A DNA stretch of 64,000 nucleotides from Serripes groenlandicus (Eukaryota > Mollusca > Bivalvia > Cardiida > Cardiidae). Positions 25,251 to 38,000 of the stretch are shown one piece after another. The stretch spans positions 37,082,903 through 37,146,902 of the forward strand of contig JASEVX010000008.1 in the NCBI GenBank assembly GCA_031761405.1. The letters are read 5' to 3'. A program made the position numbers and the translations under genes. Each line of letters opens with the position of its first letter. Position 1 is the first letter of the stretch. The notes under the pieces were generated by a model. It searched no databases and was not told the origin of the DNA. It saw only the letters and a program-made list of their open reading frames with translations.

Positions 25251-26155
25251 AATGTTCCTCGTCATTTCAAATGTACATGAGTTATTATATGTGCATATAT
25301 TTTGCATGATACTCAAATTAAATTAAATTTTCAATTAATTTATTATTTGACTTGAAATTTATTAATGTTCTTCGTCATTTCAAATGTACATGAGCTACAA
25401 AATACAATAAACCCGATCAGAAAAAAAAACATATAAAAAAGAAAAACAAATCAAATATAATTATACTGAAGAAGCTTTACAGAAGTGCTTAATAGAAGTC
25501 AAGTACCAAATTATTTTCTGTCACTAAATTAACTGTATTATTTTTATTATTTTTTATAAAATGATAATAATAAAAAAAAAAATACACAAAAGACAGAAAC
25601 AACAAAAACAGAAAAACAAACACATTTACTATTCAAAAGAATCTTATCAGGGATGTTTAATCACCAAATGACTTTCTGTCACTAAATGTTTCGAACGTTA
25701 CTTTTTTTAAATTTCAAAAACTTTATACAAAATCTAACTAAGTTGTTCAACATTGAGATCGTGTATACATGGAAAATGTTGCCGTTATATTACTTAAATC
25801 ATGTTGAAAGTTCTTATTTTGAAAGTTTTACCAAAGATGTGTGCAGCAATGATTATTCAAAAACGCTGTCTGTTTCACAAAGTATTATATCAGCATGAAT
25901 AATGAGCGCATATACATACAAATCAACTCTTGACTTTGTCTATTTTGTCCGGTTTCGTTTATCTATTGTTTCAACATGAAACAGAGTGTCTTATTTTCCG
26001 TGTGATATTCAAGTACGTACCACTTACGTACTTCTAATATCTACCGGGACATTATCATTTTAAAAAAAGTGGTTTTAAGTATGTTTCAAATTGGAGGAGA
26101 ATAGAAATAGAGTTTGTGTAAAGGCCGTGATTGACATTTGAAAAGGGGAAGGCGG
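25251..26155. other. No gene seen; very AT-rich
   Basis: Contains a short direct duplication (ATGTTC(C/T)TCGTCATTTCAAA at about 25253 and 25367) and A-rich tracts near 25420 and 25570. No coding signal. Confidence 0.4.
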
Positions 26156-26159
26156 ATAC

Positions 26160-26276
26160 TGAGAAGTAGAAGAAGTAGTTGAAGTAGTGTTAATAGTAGT
26201 TGTAGTAGTATAGAAATAGCAGAATTAGTAGTAGTAGTTGTAGTAGTTGAATTAATAGTAGTAGTAGTGGTAGTCA

Positions 26277-26369
<93 letters not shown>
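26160..26369. repeat. (TAG)n microsatellite with imperfect leader
   Basis: Imperfect GTAGTAGTTGTAGTAGT-like triplets from about 26160, becoming an uninterrupted AGT/TAG run from about 26271 to 26369. Confidence 0.95.
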
Positions 26370-26370
26370 C

Positions 26371-27240
26371 ATAGTGGCAATGACAATGCCATTTTTTTTT
26401 TCAAAAGTACTTAGGCCACCGGCCAATTATACATAACATCCACAAGAGAAGCACCAAGTATAGGCTATTACCTGGTATGGGCTTTTTTGCCTCAAACTAA
26501 GAAATGACATTTTTAAAAAATGTACAGAGGAAAGACAAATTTGATAAATGTAGGAAACATGTTTATGAAAAGTAAAAAGTAATTAATAACGGGCAATATT
26601 TCCTCCATGCACACATTGTATTTCTGAAGAGACAGACAATGGCTTGTAGGAATCATCTGTGGCCGAGTGTTTAGCGTTGGGGATAGGGAATTCGGATTAG
26701 GACCCCTGAGGATACAAATTTATTTTATGAGGTCATAAAACTTCGGATCGAATCGGGAGCATTTCCGAACTATCACGAATACATTTAAAATCATATAAAG
26801 TTACAAATATATCGACAAAAAATACCATCTAAATCTGAAAAAATGACATTGTAGATGTAGAAGTGCCGCATCCGAGACCGTTTGCACCTAAGAAATATCT
26901 ATAATAATTTTTGATATACATTGATTATGAGTAAAGGGGTACTTTTATTTTGTTCTGTGTCTATATGATATTGACAACGTTTATTCAATCTAAAAAAAAA
27001 TACTATTTAAATCATATTTTTCTCGAAAAAAGAAATATACATATTAATGATAGATACTTATTTGTTGGTGGAGCCGTTTGCACCTAAGCGATAACTTAAT
27101 TAATGAAAGTATTAAAGATCGTTTAAGTTACACCTACTCTTTATTTCTATATGGTAAATTATCCCCGATAGCAAGTGCCGGTGAAATAATTCTTATACAT
27201 AGATATCATAAAGATAAACATTCTGACGGAATTTTAAAAA
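26371..27240. other. No gene seen; possible SINE head
   Basis: Around 26655-26710 the sequence GTGGCCGAGTGTTTAGCG resembles an A-box followed by a degenerate B-box region, similar to the array-start head at 55.48 kb. The phrase GCCGTTTGCACCTAAG occurs at about 26878 and 27071, indicating an internal duplication. No exon recognised. Confidence 0.35.
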
Positions 27241-28640
27241 TTGTGGCTTCTTCAGTGTTTACAAGATTTTCCTCCAACTTCAACTAGTGACCTACTTTTT
27301 AACCCAACGATACCATATTCAAACTTGGCCTACATATCATGAAACAAAACATTCTGATAAAGTTTCAACAAGCTCAAAGTTAAAAATGCAGCTTACAGAG
27401 TGTTAACAGGATTATCCATCTATTTGACCTTGTGACCCAGTTGTTGACCTCATATGGCCCAGTTTTAGAACTTGTCCAAGATTTGATGAGGTGAATGTTC
27501 TGATTAAAATGTAGGATGTATCGTGTAAACAAGACAATTGTTGATGACGCACGTCACAGGACGGACGCCGAACAAAATGTAATAACAATAGCTCAACTTG
27601 AGCACTAAGTAAACAAATAAATATATTGATAACAATTAACAGCACATAGTGAACGAAATAATAGAAAAGAAGCACATGGGAGCAGATAAGCATCCACTTG
27701 CAAACAAACATAAACAAGAGGGCCATGATGGCCCTAGATCGCTCACCTTAATTATGCAATGTGATATATAATGGAAAACACATCAAGACAATTATTCTAT
27801 TCTGACAAAGATTCAAAATGCAACCTCCAGAGTGTTAACAAGATTTTCCGCCTAGTAACCTTGTTTTTAACCCAATATGACCCATATTCGAACTTTGTCT
27901 TCTTATCATTAAGACAAACATTGACCAAATGTGAAGATGGTAAAGCAAAAAATGTCTTTACAGTGTTAAAAAGATTTTCCTTCAATTTGGCTTAGTGACC
28001 TAGTTTTGGAGCAGACCTGACCAATATTCAAACTTGGCCTACATGTCATCAAGACAAACATTCTGGTCAAGTATCAACATGCTCACGTTAAAAAATGGAG
28101 CATCCAGGGTGTTAACAAGATTACCCTTCAATCTGGCGTAGTGACCTAGTTTCTGACCAAATATGACCACTATCCTAACTTGACCTAAATATCATTCAGA
28201 CAAAATTTCAAGATGTTGAAGTAAAAAATGCGGCCTCTAGAGTCTTAACAAGATTGTTTCCTTCAATTTGACCTAGTGACCTAGTTTTGATCCGGCACGA
28301 AACATAATCGAAATTGGCCTAGATATCATTAAGATAAACATTCTGACCTCATTTTAAACTGCTGAAGCAAAAAATGCGGCTTGAACAGTGTTAACGAGAT
28401 TTTCTTTCAATTTGGTCTAGTGACCTAGTCTTTGAACAGACATGACCATTATAAGAACTTGGCCACATATCATCAAGACAAACATTCTGATACAGTTTTA
28501 ACATGCTCAAATTAAAAATGCCGCCTCCAGATTGTTAAAAAGATTTCCCTTCAATGTGGCCTAGTGATATAGTTTCTGACCCAATATGACCCATATTCGA
28601 ACTTGACTTAGATATCATTAAGACAAATATTCTTACGAGA
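27240..28640. repeat. Diverged tandem repeat of about 150 bp (8-9 units)
   Basis: Each unit contains CTAGTGACCTAGTTT, ATATGACC, TTCGAACTTGGCCTA, ATCATTAAGACAAACATTCT and GTGTTAACAAGATT. The CTAGTGACCTAGTTT word recurs at about 27288, 27986, 28137, 28271, 28417 and 28559. Units are old and variable in length. Hydrophobic or Leu-rich frames on either strand are by-products. Confidence 0.8.
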
Positions 28641-29280
28641 ATGCCGTTAATATCTCCACAGCGCTTGCGGGCATCTGCACGGAGCGATTGGGTCGCCCGG
28701 TTGAGGGAGAGGTTGGTTTTTGCACGCTACCGCTAGAACTTAGTTCTTGGTGCATTGGTGGCTGAAAAGGAGAGGAATGGTCTCATTCACTTTACTGCCA
28801 CTCTCCCTCTCTTGTGGGTACTGCCCTCTCCTTCTCATTCGGTCCTCCCTTCTTTTCTAGGGCATCTTGTAGTACTGTTACTCAAAAATTGTTGTGATAA
28901 ACTGTGTGAATACTTGTTACCTTCTGTGTAGAGCGCGGCTGGATAATCTAATGAATAATGCGATGAGCCGGCTTTTATAACCTGTGGGGTGTCGACCAGA
29001 CGCCAGCCTGTCCTCGGTCAATGTCTGCCCGATTTCCAGCCGGGCTCTGAGCGGCGTCTGGATTGTCTGGTAAGTCCAAAATTTGGCCCGGCGCTCGCCC
29101 GATATGTGTGATGCCCGGCCAGGCATCAAGCAATGTGAGATCAGTTTGTGATGAGGTTTTAAGTTCGAGTTAAAAGTAACTCAATAGACGCGAGGAGTAT
29201 CGAAGGGTTCCGGTCGAAAATGCCTAGAAATCCGCCGCAAACTACTCGCAAACCTATCGCAAGGTAATTGTGACTGGGGT
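28641..29280. other. GC-richer unassigned segment
   Basis: Base composition is visibly higher in GC than its surroundings. It includes a CT-rich tract (about 28795-28860), a TATA-like CTTTTATAACC at about 28972, and GCCAGACGCCAGCC-type sequence with GGCGTCTGG in reverse. Possible solo LTR, promoter-like fragment or unrecognised transposon piece; no reading frame in it resembles a protein I know. Confidence 0.3.
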
Positions 29281-29864
29281 TTAAGTGATACTAGGTAGGC
29301 TACATTTTTAATTCATGAATATGCTTTTGAAAACAACATTAATCTGCAGCAGAAGACTTTTATAAAGGTTACTATCAATATCTCTATGTGCAGACATAAG
29401 GCACATTTCTTTAAGCATTTTTCGCCATTGATGATCTTCAGTCGGACTTCACGAGGCCAATAGTCAAAACCTCTCGGCGAATTCATTTCTAAGCATTTGT
29501 TAAACTTATATTGGAGTACTTCAGTTTTTCACTGATGTTCCAACAACATTATCATGATCTTTTTTGGCTGATCTTGTCCTTTTAAATGCAGTTTTGTTGA
29601 ATCCATGATGAGCCATTTTTCTCGCGCAGTCTCACCATACAATGCGTTGTAGGGTCTTAACAGCAATTGGCAGGCTGCCAACTCCGAAAAATGGTATTAC
29701 TACTATGACCATGGGCTAAAGCCCCAGGCCAAAAAGGAACACAATGCCAGTTTGCCTTATGTCTTGGGTAAATGTAGGGTTTCGGGAAGTAAAATGTGTT
29801 CCGAAAGAAGGTGTCACATAAATAAGATATGACCGACCCTTTAGATAGTGATGACACTACAATA
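29281..29864. other. No gene seen
   Basis: Spacer with a weak MITE fragment at about 29335-29400. Short frames only. Confidence 0.35.
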
Positions 29865-29865
29865 A

Positions 29866-30104
29866 ATGAGCCGTTTCACGAGAGCACCAACATTATGGCC
29901 TTTTGGTGCAGGAAATGCTTATCCGGACAGACACTTTTCGCCTCCTTTTGATTTTCTATTTTAGGAATCATTACTCTATACCTCTATCTCCCTGAGACGG
30001 CATATGTCGGCATGGATTAGGCTGCGCGGATTGCGTAGGCTGATCTAGGTCGATACATTACGTAGAGTCAATAATGTTGGTTTTCTCGTGGAACGGCTTA
30101 ATTT
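29866..30104 (+). mobile_element. ~240-bp MITE (GAGCCGT family)
   Basis: Begins ATGAGCCGTTTCACGAGAGC and ends TTTTCTCGTGGAACGGCTTA. The internal CCTCCTTTTGATTTTCTATT and GGTCGATACATTACG landmarks are intact; part of the first half is missing. Confidence 0.8.
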
Positions 30105-30117
30105 AATTATCAAACAC

Positions 30118-30318
30118 TTAACCCTTTCGAACCTGTAGACGCACTTTTACACCTTTACACAAAAAAAATTGTGACGAAAGGGGAAATTGCTTATAATGAA
30201 CAATACCTGTTTTAACTCTATTTAATAACATTACTATCCTTTTTAGAGATTTTCAAAAACCATAGATGTTTTCAAAATACGTCTGTTGCATAATTTTTGT
30301 ATGTGGGAAAGGTTGATT
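30118..30318. mobile_element. Palindromic MITE, nearly full length
   Basis: Starts TTAACCCTTTCGAACCTGTA and ends TATGTGGGAAAGGTT. The interior has GTGACGAAAGGGGAAATTGC and a Tn-like mirrored second half. Adjoins the preceding MITE directly. Confidence 0.7.
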
Positions 30319-30478
30319 AAAGCAATGAAGCTTGTTATAAATGTTAAAGAGTTTGCGATCCTGTTAATCTTAAAAAATACACAAGAAAGCTTGGAACCTT
30401 TGACATTGAAACTACATTATTGGCAGTTCTGTTTTAGTTCTACTATCCTTTCCTCAAAGTTTATGTTTTTCAATTAAG

Positions 30479-31330
30479 TGCGAGTCTCTGTCACCAACCC
30501 TGTGTTCCATAGTCACAAAACTCAAAACCTGTTTTGCGAAACCTATATAGGTTTTGTCGATATACCGTTCCTTAGTCGGTTAACCAAACACGTTCTTCCT
30601 GTTTTCCATTCATAAAACAGGTAGGTTTCGTTCCGTTTGATAGGCATAGCTTAAACTGTTTATGTTGTGTTTACTATGGAACACACGGCTGGGCTCGTCA
30701 TCTGTTGCGTACAAATATACTTTTTATGTTAAAAAGCTGTGGCCAGATTACGCCAACAAAAAGAGAATATATTGTGTCACCTTTGTTATGTAACTTTAAT
30801 AATAATCGGACATTAACGTTTGGAACCGCTTACAGGGATAATGTAGATTTTTTCCTTGAAATGCATGATAATCCTTTTTGCTAATTGCTCTCAATTGATA
30901 CAATTGTTATTTGTTAGGTTCATTGTTTAAACTTCCTTTTCCTAGTAAACGCAAGCGAGTGACATTGCATCTGAAAATATTTCATTCGATTTCTGCATAT
31001 ATCCTTTACATCACTTGTCATCATTTAAAAAACACACCCTTCCCACCGCTTTTATCATTGTATGTGTCATTCAAGCCAAGTTTTAGTCTCGTTTCAGCGC
31101 ACTACTTTTCTTCTATAGTTCCACTACAGAACAGTAATGTTCTACAAGTCACAGTTTCGATAATGACTGGAATGCGGGGAATAACCTCCACCAGGGTTGA
31201 CTGTGTTTCTATGTGTTTACACTAACAGTGCGAGTCTCTGCCACCAGGACTTGCGTACAAATATACTTTTTAAGTTAAGAAGCTGTGGCATGATTACGCC
31301 TTTGTTATGTAACTTTGTATTAAATAAATA
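30479..31330. repeat. Imperfect direct duplication around the 185-bp element
   Basis: GTGCGAGTCTCTG occurs at 30479 and 31227. TTGCGTACAAATATACTTTT occurs at about 30706 and 31250, followed in both by AAGCTGTGGC and TTGTTATGTAACTTT. The second copy lacks the 185-bp element and about 30 other bases, so it may show the empty form. Confidence 0.6.
30501..30685. mobile_element. 185-bp MITE-like element with 13-bp inverted ends
   Basis: Left end TGTGTTCCATAGT is mirrored by ACTATGGAACACA at the right end. The interior is rich in AAACCTGTTTTGCGAAACC and TAGGTTTCGTTCCG mirrored words. No open frame. No clear target duplication; the element may be degenerate. Confidence 0.6.
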
Positions 31331-31659
31331 TGCTTGTTATTTTAATTAACTGCATTTGTACTTTGCAAATGTTTTCAATTAGGGCAATTATAATGTTAGC
31401 GGTCACTCTGTTAACCACACAACTTGTACAAAGTACAAAACATTGTTTTCGTCTTTATTTGACTTGTATAAAGCAGCCACCTGTGTTCAGCATCAACATT
31501 TTTACTCTCCACTTGGTGGCTGCTTAAGATAAGTTTGAGTGTTTGAGTGTAGGAGTGCGGAGTGAGTCATTAACGTAAGTGGAGGAAAACCAACCCATCA
31601 GCAATGAGGAAGATAAAGATAAATGTAATTGTTTAATTTTATGTTTTGGAGATATAAAT

Positions 31660-31835
31660 CCTTTCCCGCATGCAGATGCTTGTTGACATCTCTGCAGACG
31701 ACTTTTGAAAACATTGTGACTAAAGGAGGAGTTGCTCAAAATGAGCAGTTACCTATTTTTCCATAATATTTTAAACTCCATTCAATTATACCAAGTATGT
31801 TCCTTTGTAGAGATGTTTAATATGTTTGCCCACAA
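31660..31835. mobile_element. Palindromic MITE, 5' portion
   Basis: Starts AATCCTTTCCCGCATGCAGA, then TCTGCAGACGACTTTTGAAA and CATTGTGACTAAAGGAGGAG. The second half decays before 31840. Lies just upstream of gene B. Confidence 0.6.
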
Positions 31836-31966
31836 ATGATTTAAGTCGAACGCCGCTAATTTGTTGCAAAAAGGAAATGGTGAAGATCTACTTCTTCAAG
31901 TTATGTGAAAGTGAAAGTGAAATTCGACGTTTTTTATAAGAACTGTTTGGACGGATAACTGACAGG

Positions 31967-32071
31967 ATGGTGTCGTGGTTTTTGTTCGCTGTCGGTTTCT
32001 CTGTTTTAATTCCTCTAAATGGACTTGGTGTAGACGTGTATGAGACTCTTATCTCGATATATCGCTTCACA
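31967..32071 (+). CDS. Gene B exon 1 (signal peptide)
   Basis: 35 codons from ATG at 31967. Residues 4-20 are a hydrophobic signal-sequence core (WFLFAVGFSVLIPLNGL). The donor is ACA|GTAAGT, phase 0. The first methionine in frame was chosen; upstream in-frame sequence shows no alternative ATG that would extend a sensible signal peptide. A TATA-like TTTATAAG lies only about 30 bases upstream, so it is probably not the core promoter. Confidence 0.75.
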
Positions 32072-35000
32072 GTAAGTGAAAAGTTGTAATATTGCATGGG
32101 AAAAAAAGAAACATTGTTGGTATAAGACGTTGAACACATCATGAACGATTTTCCTACACTGTTTTTTAGTTGGTCTGCATTAACAAAAATTCAAAACAAT
32201 GCTTCAAACAGATAGTGTGATACATCGATTTCCTTGTATCAAGCTTTGGATAACTCGAAGTACGAATATATTGAAGTAATTTCGTTGGTCCTTTGGACTT
32301 TAAGTTTACGAGAGTGGACTGTATCTTCACTCAACGGTTGATCTCCGATCAATATTATTGTGTAAAAGCTGTGACATTTTTAAACGTTAACATTATTGTT
32401 TCCGCCATTTTTACTTATATATATAATTCATTTACAAACGTTGTTTACAATTCCAGGTGAACCCTTACCTTCCTTATGATGAGCTGACAAGCCAAGCTCC
32501 AGTACAATTACTAGGGTTAAAATGGTCGAACTGCAACAACCAAACAAAGAAAGCTGTAACGCTAACCTCCCTTAGCGTGAAACCCGACATCTTTCGGATC
32601 GGTGGTAACATTACGATTTCTGGTGCAATTAATGTATCACAAGATGTAGGTGTGAGCGGAGAGGTTTTGACGGTAAGTGATTGTTATCGCTGATGGTTCA
32701 TCTGATACTACTTGTCACGGTATAGACATTTTTTCCAGATTGAAGTTGAAATATTAAAGTAAATGAAATGTTAAGAATGCCTTCTAACGTATGTGTATTA
32801 ATGGAATAGTTTGATAGACCAGTGCAGATAGATGCACAGTATTACCAAGACATTTATAATCCGCACGAGAAATCTATAAAGAAGCATAAACCTGTATGTA
32901 CAATATTTACAGCAAAACCATTAGATTAAGATTCGACCATATTATTATATTTCCTCAGAAGAACCCATAGCCACTGTCTGAAAATAAGCAAAACACGTTT
33001 AGCCCTTGGTGTTATTTAGGGACATCAAAAAATAGCCTCGTTTGGTTCTTGCCTTTTTATCTTAATGTAATGGCAAAACATAAATTCAACTAAAAAACGT
33101 TTCGTTTGATGCCAACCTAACCAAGATTGGGTTCAATGCTGCGACACGCCGATTAAATACAATGTAGAACCGGACGTTGGTTGTATCGTGAGATTTCAAC
33201 GGACAAATCAAAGTACTGAACGTACTGAGTACTGAAAGTACTGAAGGTAGATTTGTGATCGGTTAAGAGGAGATGCAAAAGTGAATATAGAAATATTTAT
33301 CTAAAAGAAATCTCCACCATGACAGACAAGAAATGATGCATCAGGGCAGAATGAAATATTTCCAAGATCATAAATTCTTGTTGAACTTAATTGACCCCAA
33401 CTCCGAATATATAATTCGGTCCATATTATACATTTTTAATTATCATATTACCCAATAGCTCTACCAGGAACATTCATGGCTTTAAGAGTTATAAAGAGGG
33501 TCACTAAGGGAACAAATATTACAAGCACTTTCATAAGAATAAGTTTTGAAATGTTGTCATGTTGCCCTTTTCGGATGCCGCCTCGCTCCTCTTTTAAATA
33601 TTAGGCATTGTACTACTTTCCTCAGATACCGCACAATCAAGAGTTCTACACATTACTTTTAACATAATTAAGAAATGGACCGCAAAAAGAATATTCCTTT
33701 TGTTGTCCAGTGGATACGGATGAGAGGTTATTTGAAGCTAAACGTTCAATATTACACATTTTTAGATGCCATCTGGTTTCTTCGACTTTCAATAAATCAA
33801 TAAGACTTAAAACATGTAGAGGGTCACTGATTGAACAGTTGTGCTAAATTATCTTGAAATCAGACAAGCGCTTTCATAAAAATGTACATGTAGTTTTAAA
33901 ATTTTGTCATTTTCTCCCTTTTCTTATACCGCCTGATTGGCGTGTTTAACAACAAATCAGTATGATTATAGTTGTAGAGTTATCAAATGATAATATTATA
34001 CCACATTATATTGGTATCAGACAAGCTAATTCAGAGGAGAATTGTTTTAACATTTTCGCAAGTTTCACCCTTTCTGGTGCGCAGCAAGTTATCCGTAGAA
34101 AATAAATATAACGCGCAAATATCTTTATTTGCCACAATATTTCCAAAAGTCGTCTGCTGCAGAGGCGTCACAAATGGTCTGGATGTGGGTAAGGGTTTAT
34201 ATCTCAGTTTTATTTTCCTGAATATTTCAGAATAGCATAGAAAGCATTGTGGCAAAAGGAGGTATTGCTCTTTAAGTCTCTTCTGCCACAATGTTTTCAA
34301 AGTTCAAAAGTTGTCTGCAGCAAATGCATCTGAAAGTGGAAACAAAAGACTATTTCAATATCACGAGCAAATCTACTTTGTCAGAAGGAATATTACTATT
34401 TCTGTTACTAGAGGGAACAAAGGGTTACAATTTGCAAAGGGTAATTTCTTCAGACTGTCGTACAAACTGGAGTGGGGCGTAGTGATATCCTTATCCTCTA
34501 TTACACTTACATATGATATTTACATATTCAAAGACTTGTAATTTTATTTGATTACCTAGAATAAGTGGAATTTATTTTTTTTACTTTTGCTTATGTTTGC
34601 ATTCGTAATTCAGTCAAGAAATGTTTGCACTATTTTTTGGCGTACCGATATGATAAAAATGGTGTTCTCAGTCATTTTCATCACGTGACTTCAAAATCTC
34701 ATTTGTAACTATGGTAGCCTTGCTATCGCAATTCTATATAAAAAAAAAAAAAATCTCAATTCAGCTATCAAAATGGTTACTATTCAACAGGAGCACTCGG
34801 TCAAAATCGCTTCTTTTACTCGTTTATTTATAAGTGTTATCGCCCCCATTTGATACTAAACGATTTTATAGGCGACACTTTGATTGACTATAGGTCAATC
34901 TGAGACGACCTGTCTCTGTACGAGCGAATGATACTATAGGGCAGGTCTCGTTTTAAAAGGAGTGGGGTTACCGTACATTACAAACATATTATCTAGTCTT

Positions 35001-38000
35001 ATTTTTCGTTATATTATCAGGGTGATATGGCATTGAAGATGAAGGTAGGAACCGGATACATGGACCTTTGTTCGTTAGTTGGGCCAAACATATGCCACAA
35101 ACCTGACATGTGTGGTTTTCTGAGGACGGTGTCCAAAGAGTGTCCGACAATAGTGAAGGCACAGGGCAATAATTGCACCTGTCCGATCAAAAAGGTGAGG
35201 AGCAAACTTAAAACCGATACACATCTCTTGACATATCAGCTATTGTGTAACTCGTGTATTTCAACTGATATAACCCTTTCCCACATACACATTAATCTGC
35301 ACCAGATCACTTTGAAATATGGAAACTCGCTATATGAGCGACCCAGATCAGCCGACACATTCCGTCTCAGGGGGATAGAGGTATAGAGTAATGATTCCTG
35401 AAACAGAAAATCCACAGGAGGCGAAACGTGTTTGTCCGGTTTAGCCTGCGCCGCATGCTTATGCTGATCCGGGTCGATACTTTACGCAGAGTCCACAATG
35501 TTTGATTTATTGTGGAAAACACGGCTCGTATCTAAATTTTTAATAAATAAATAGACGTATGTCGGAACAGATCGTTTTGGGCATTTCGATGTACATGTCC
35601 ATTTTCAATAGCAGTCTGCAGAATGCCTTCAAGATAACTCACAAGGGGAGGTAGGCTTTCCGACAATTTCTGCGTTTAGTTAAAGGATTCATGCATTACC
35701 ATTTCTTCGGAAGATACATCGCCAAACATATCATCAAGCGTACGTAGTATATCATTTACGGTAGCCTTCTCTTTCAAAAGAACAAGCATCTTCCTAGATG
35801 TACCTCTAAGGGAACGCCTCATCGTCTGATCATTTTTATTGATTAGACAATTGACTTTAAATCCCAATTCACTGAAAGAAACATCAACCTTCGCTGGTTG
35901 ATCATCACCTAAAAATCCTGGTATCTTAGGAATATATGAAGAAAGTGTATGGACATAACTGTGCTCTTATGCAGAAAATGTTAAAGCATCTGTCACAGTC
36001 TTCAGTCTGCTAGGTCAACGGTTCAAGTCAATACCTCCTCCTTAAAATAGGTATCATCTTCTCCTCTATCGAATCCTCCTTGGCTACATAACTGTCTGGT
36101 GGACTACCCATCAATATACAAACTGATGCAAATAAATGGGAATGGTAAAATACAATCAGATATACTTCTAGTTTTCACTTAGTCAATATTGCTAAATATC
36201 AATAGGCATACAAGATGGGTTATTCAAATAAGGAGGGGTTAGATGTAACTAATGTATATGTATACGGTGAAACTTATACTGCATTGCTAAACAGCTTGCT
36301 TTTGTAACGATCTGGTAGAGCGTTCGCCTTCGAATAAAAGGTTCAAGCCTTGGTCAGATCGCATTTTGTACAACTGTAACAAGTGCGCACAATGAGGGAC
36401 TACATAAGAAAAGTCTCTAAGAATGTTTCACAACATTCTCAGACTCCGGAAATTCAAGCATACATTTTAAATTGGGAGGGGTTATATATAGCCAATGTAT
36501 AGGTATATGGGGGACACTTATACTGCCTTTATTGGAGCTAGCTTTTAAAGCGACACGTTGGAGCGTTCACGTTCGGATCCAAAGGTTCAAGATTCTAGGC
36601 CTGGTCAGATCGGATCATGGTTTGCTGTAGATTATGATGTTTGTGGGAAATAGTTAATATATTCACTGGTGAGTAACGTCACGCAGAAAATTGGAGATTT
36701 TGAAAAGTAATGGTAGTTACGATAACAGTGCATACTTTTACGACCCGAGGCGGACGCGCAACCACTACACCACCGAGACGGTTTCAAATGGTATTCGTCC
36801 AACTAGCTACCAACATAGATAGATCCTTGTCAGACTGCGTGTCGATACAGGGTGATTTTAATCGTCGCTCGTAGCCCAGCCCGAATATCGGCTTGCGTTT
36901 CACGTAGACAAAATAACCCCAATCATGCTGTATTCCTAAAAACTAGTATCTACACCACATTGTTTTTGCATTATAATTGACTATGTTTTATAAATATTTA
37001 TTAATGGAAAGCGAACAGTGTTGGCTAGAATGTGCAGGCTGACATTGTTCGTAAAATGGGTAACAAATTGTGTGGTAGTAGTAGTTTTATATTTATTAAA
37101 GTGACACGTAAAACAAGTAATATACATTCACAATAAATGTACTACCAAACCATACACATGGCTTATGTCTCTAATATATGTGTATATACTGTTAACAACA
37201 GTTCCCTATATGAGCCGTCCCGCGAGAAAACCAACATTATGGACTCTGCGTAATGTATCGATCCAGATCAGCCTGCGAAGGCTAATCCGGGACGACACAT
37301 TCCGCCTTAAAGGGAAAGAGGTAAAAAGTAATAAATCCTGAAACAGAAAATTCACAGGAGGCGAAAAGTGTCTGTCCGGATAAGCCTTTGCGGCATGCTT
37401 TAGCTGATCCGGGTTTATACTTTACGCAGAGTTCACAATGTTGGTTTTCTCGCAGGACGGCTCATATCATCTGCGTAATGTATCGACCAGATCAGCATGC
37501 GCTGTCCGCGCAGACTGATCCGGCCGACACATTCCGTCTTAGGGGGAAAGATGTATAGAGTAGTGATTCCTGAAACAGAAAATCCACAGGAGGCGAAAAG
37601 TGTCTGCCCGGATTAGCCTGCGCGGCATGCTTAGGCTGATCGGGGTCGATACTTTACGCAGAGTTCACAATGTTGGTTTTCTCGCAGGACGGCTCATATG
37701 TCTTTATACTATCTATTCCATCAAAGAAATCGTTTCCATTGTTCTTTTTTTTTTTCTAACTGTTGATATCAATTCAGAATGTGTACGGAATAAAAGATTG
37801 GACGATCGTTCTAGATAACATGCAATTTAAGATGGCAGGCTCGTTTAACTTCTCATTTAGTCTTAAGGACAAAGTCAAAGAACTCGCTTGTTTCGATTTG
37901 AGGTTCTGCATCAAGTAAGTAGTGCCTTTTATAAGTTTTTTTATTTCATTTTCATCAGAAAATACTTACGATAAATTATGAACAGCAAACCTGATTTAAA

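Noticed and set aside
27412..27726. Hydrophobic minus-strand frame as a signal-peptide exon of gene A
   Set aside because: It overlaps the diverged ~150-bp repeat, is about 20 kb from exon 2 and lacks a donor at a suitable position.
35195..35386. C-terminal extension of gene B exon 3
   Set aside because: The frame continues past a consensus donor into MITE sequence; the paralogous exon ends at the same place.
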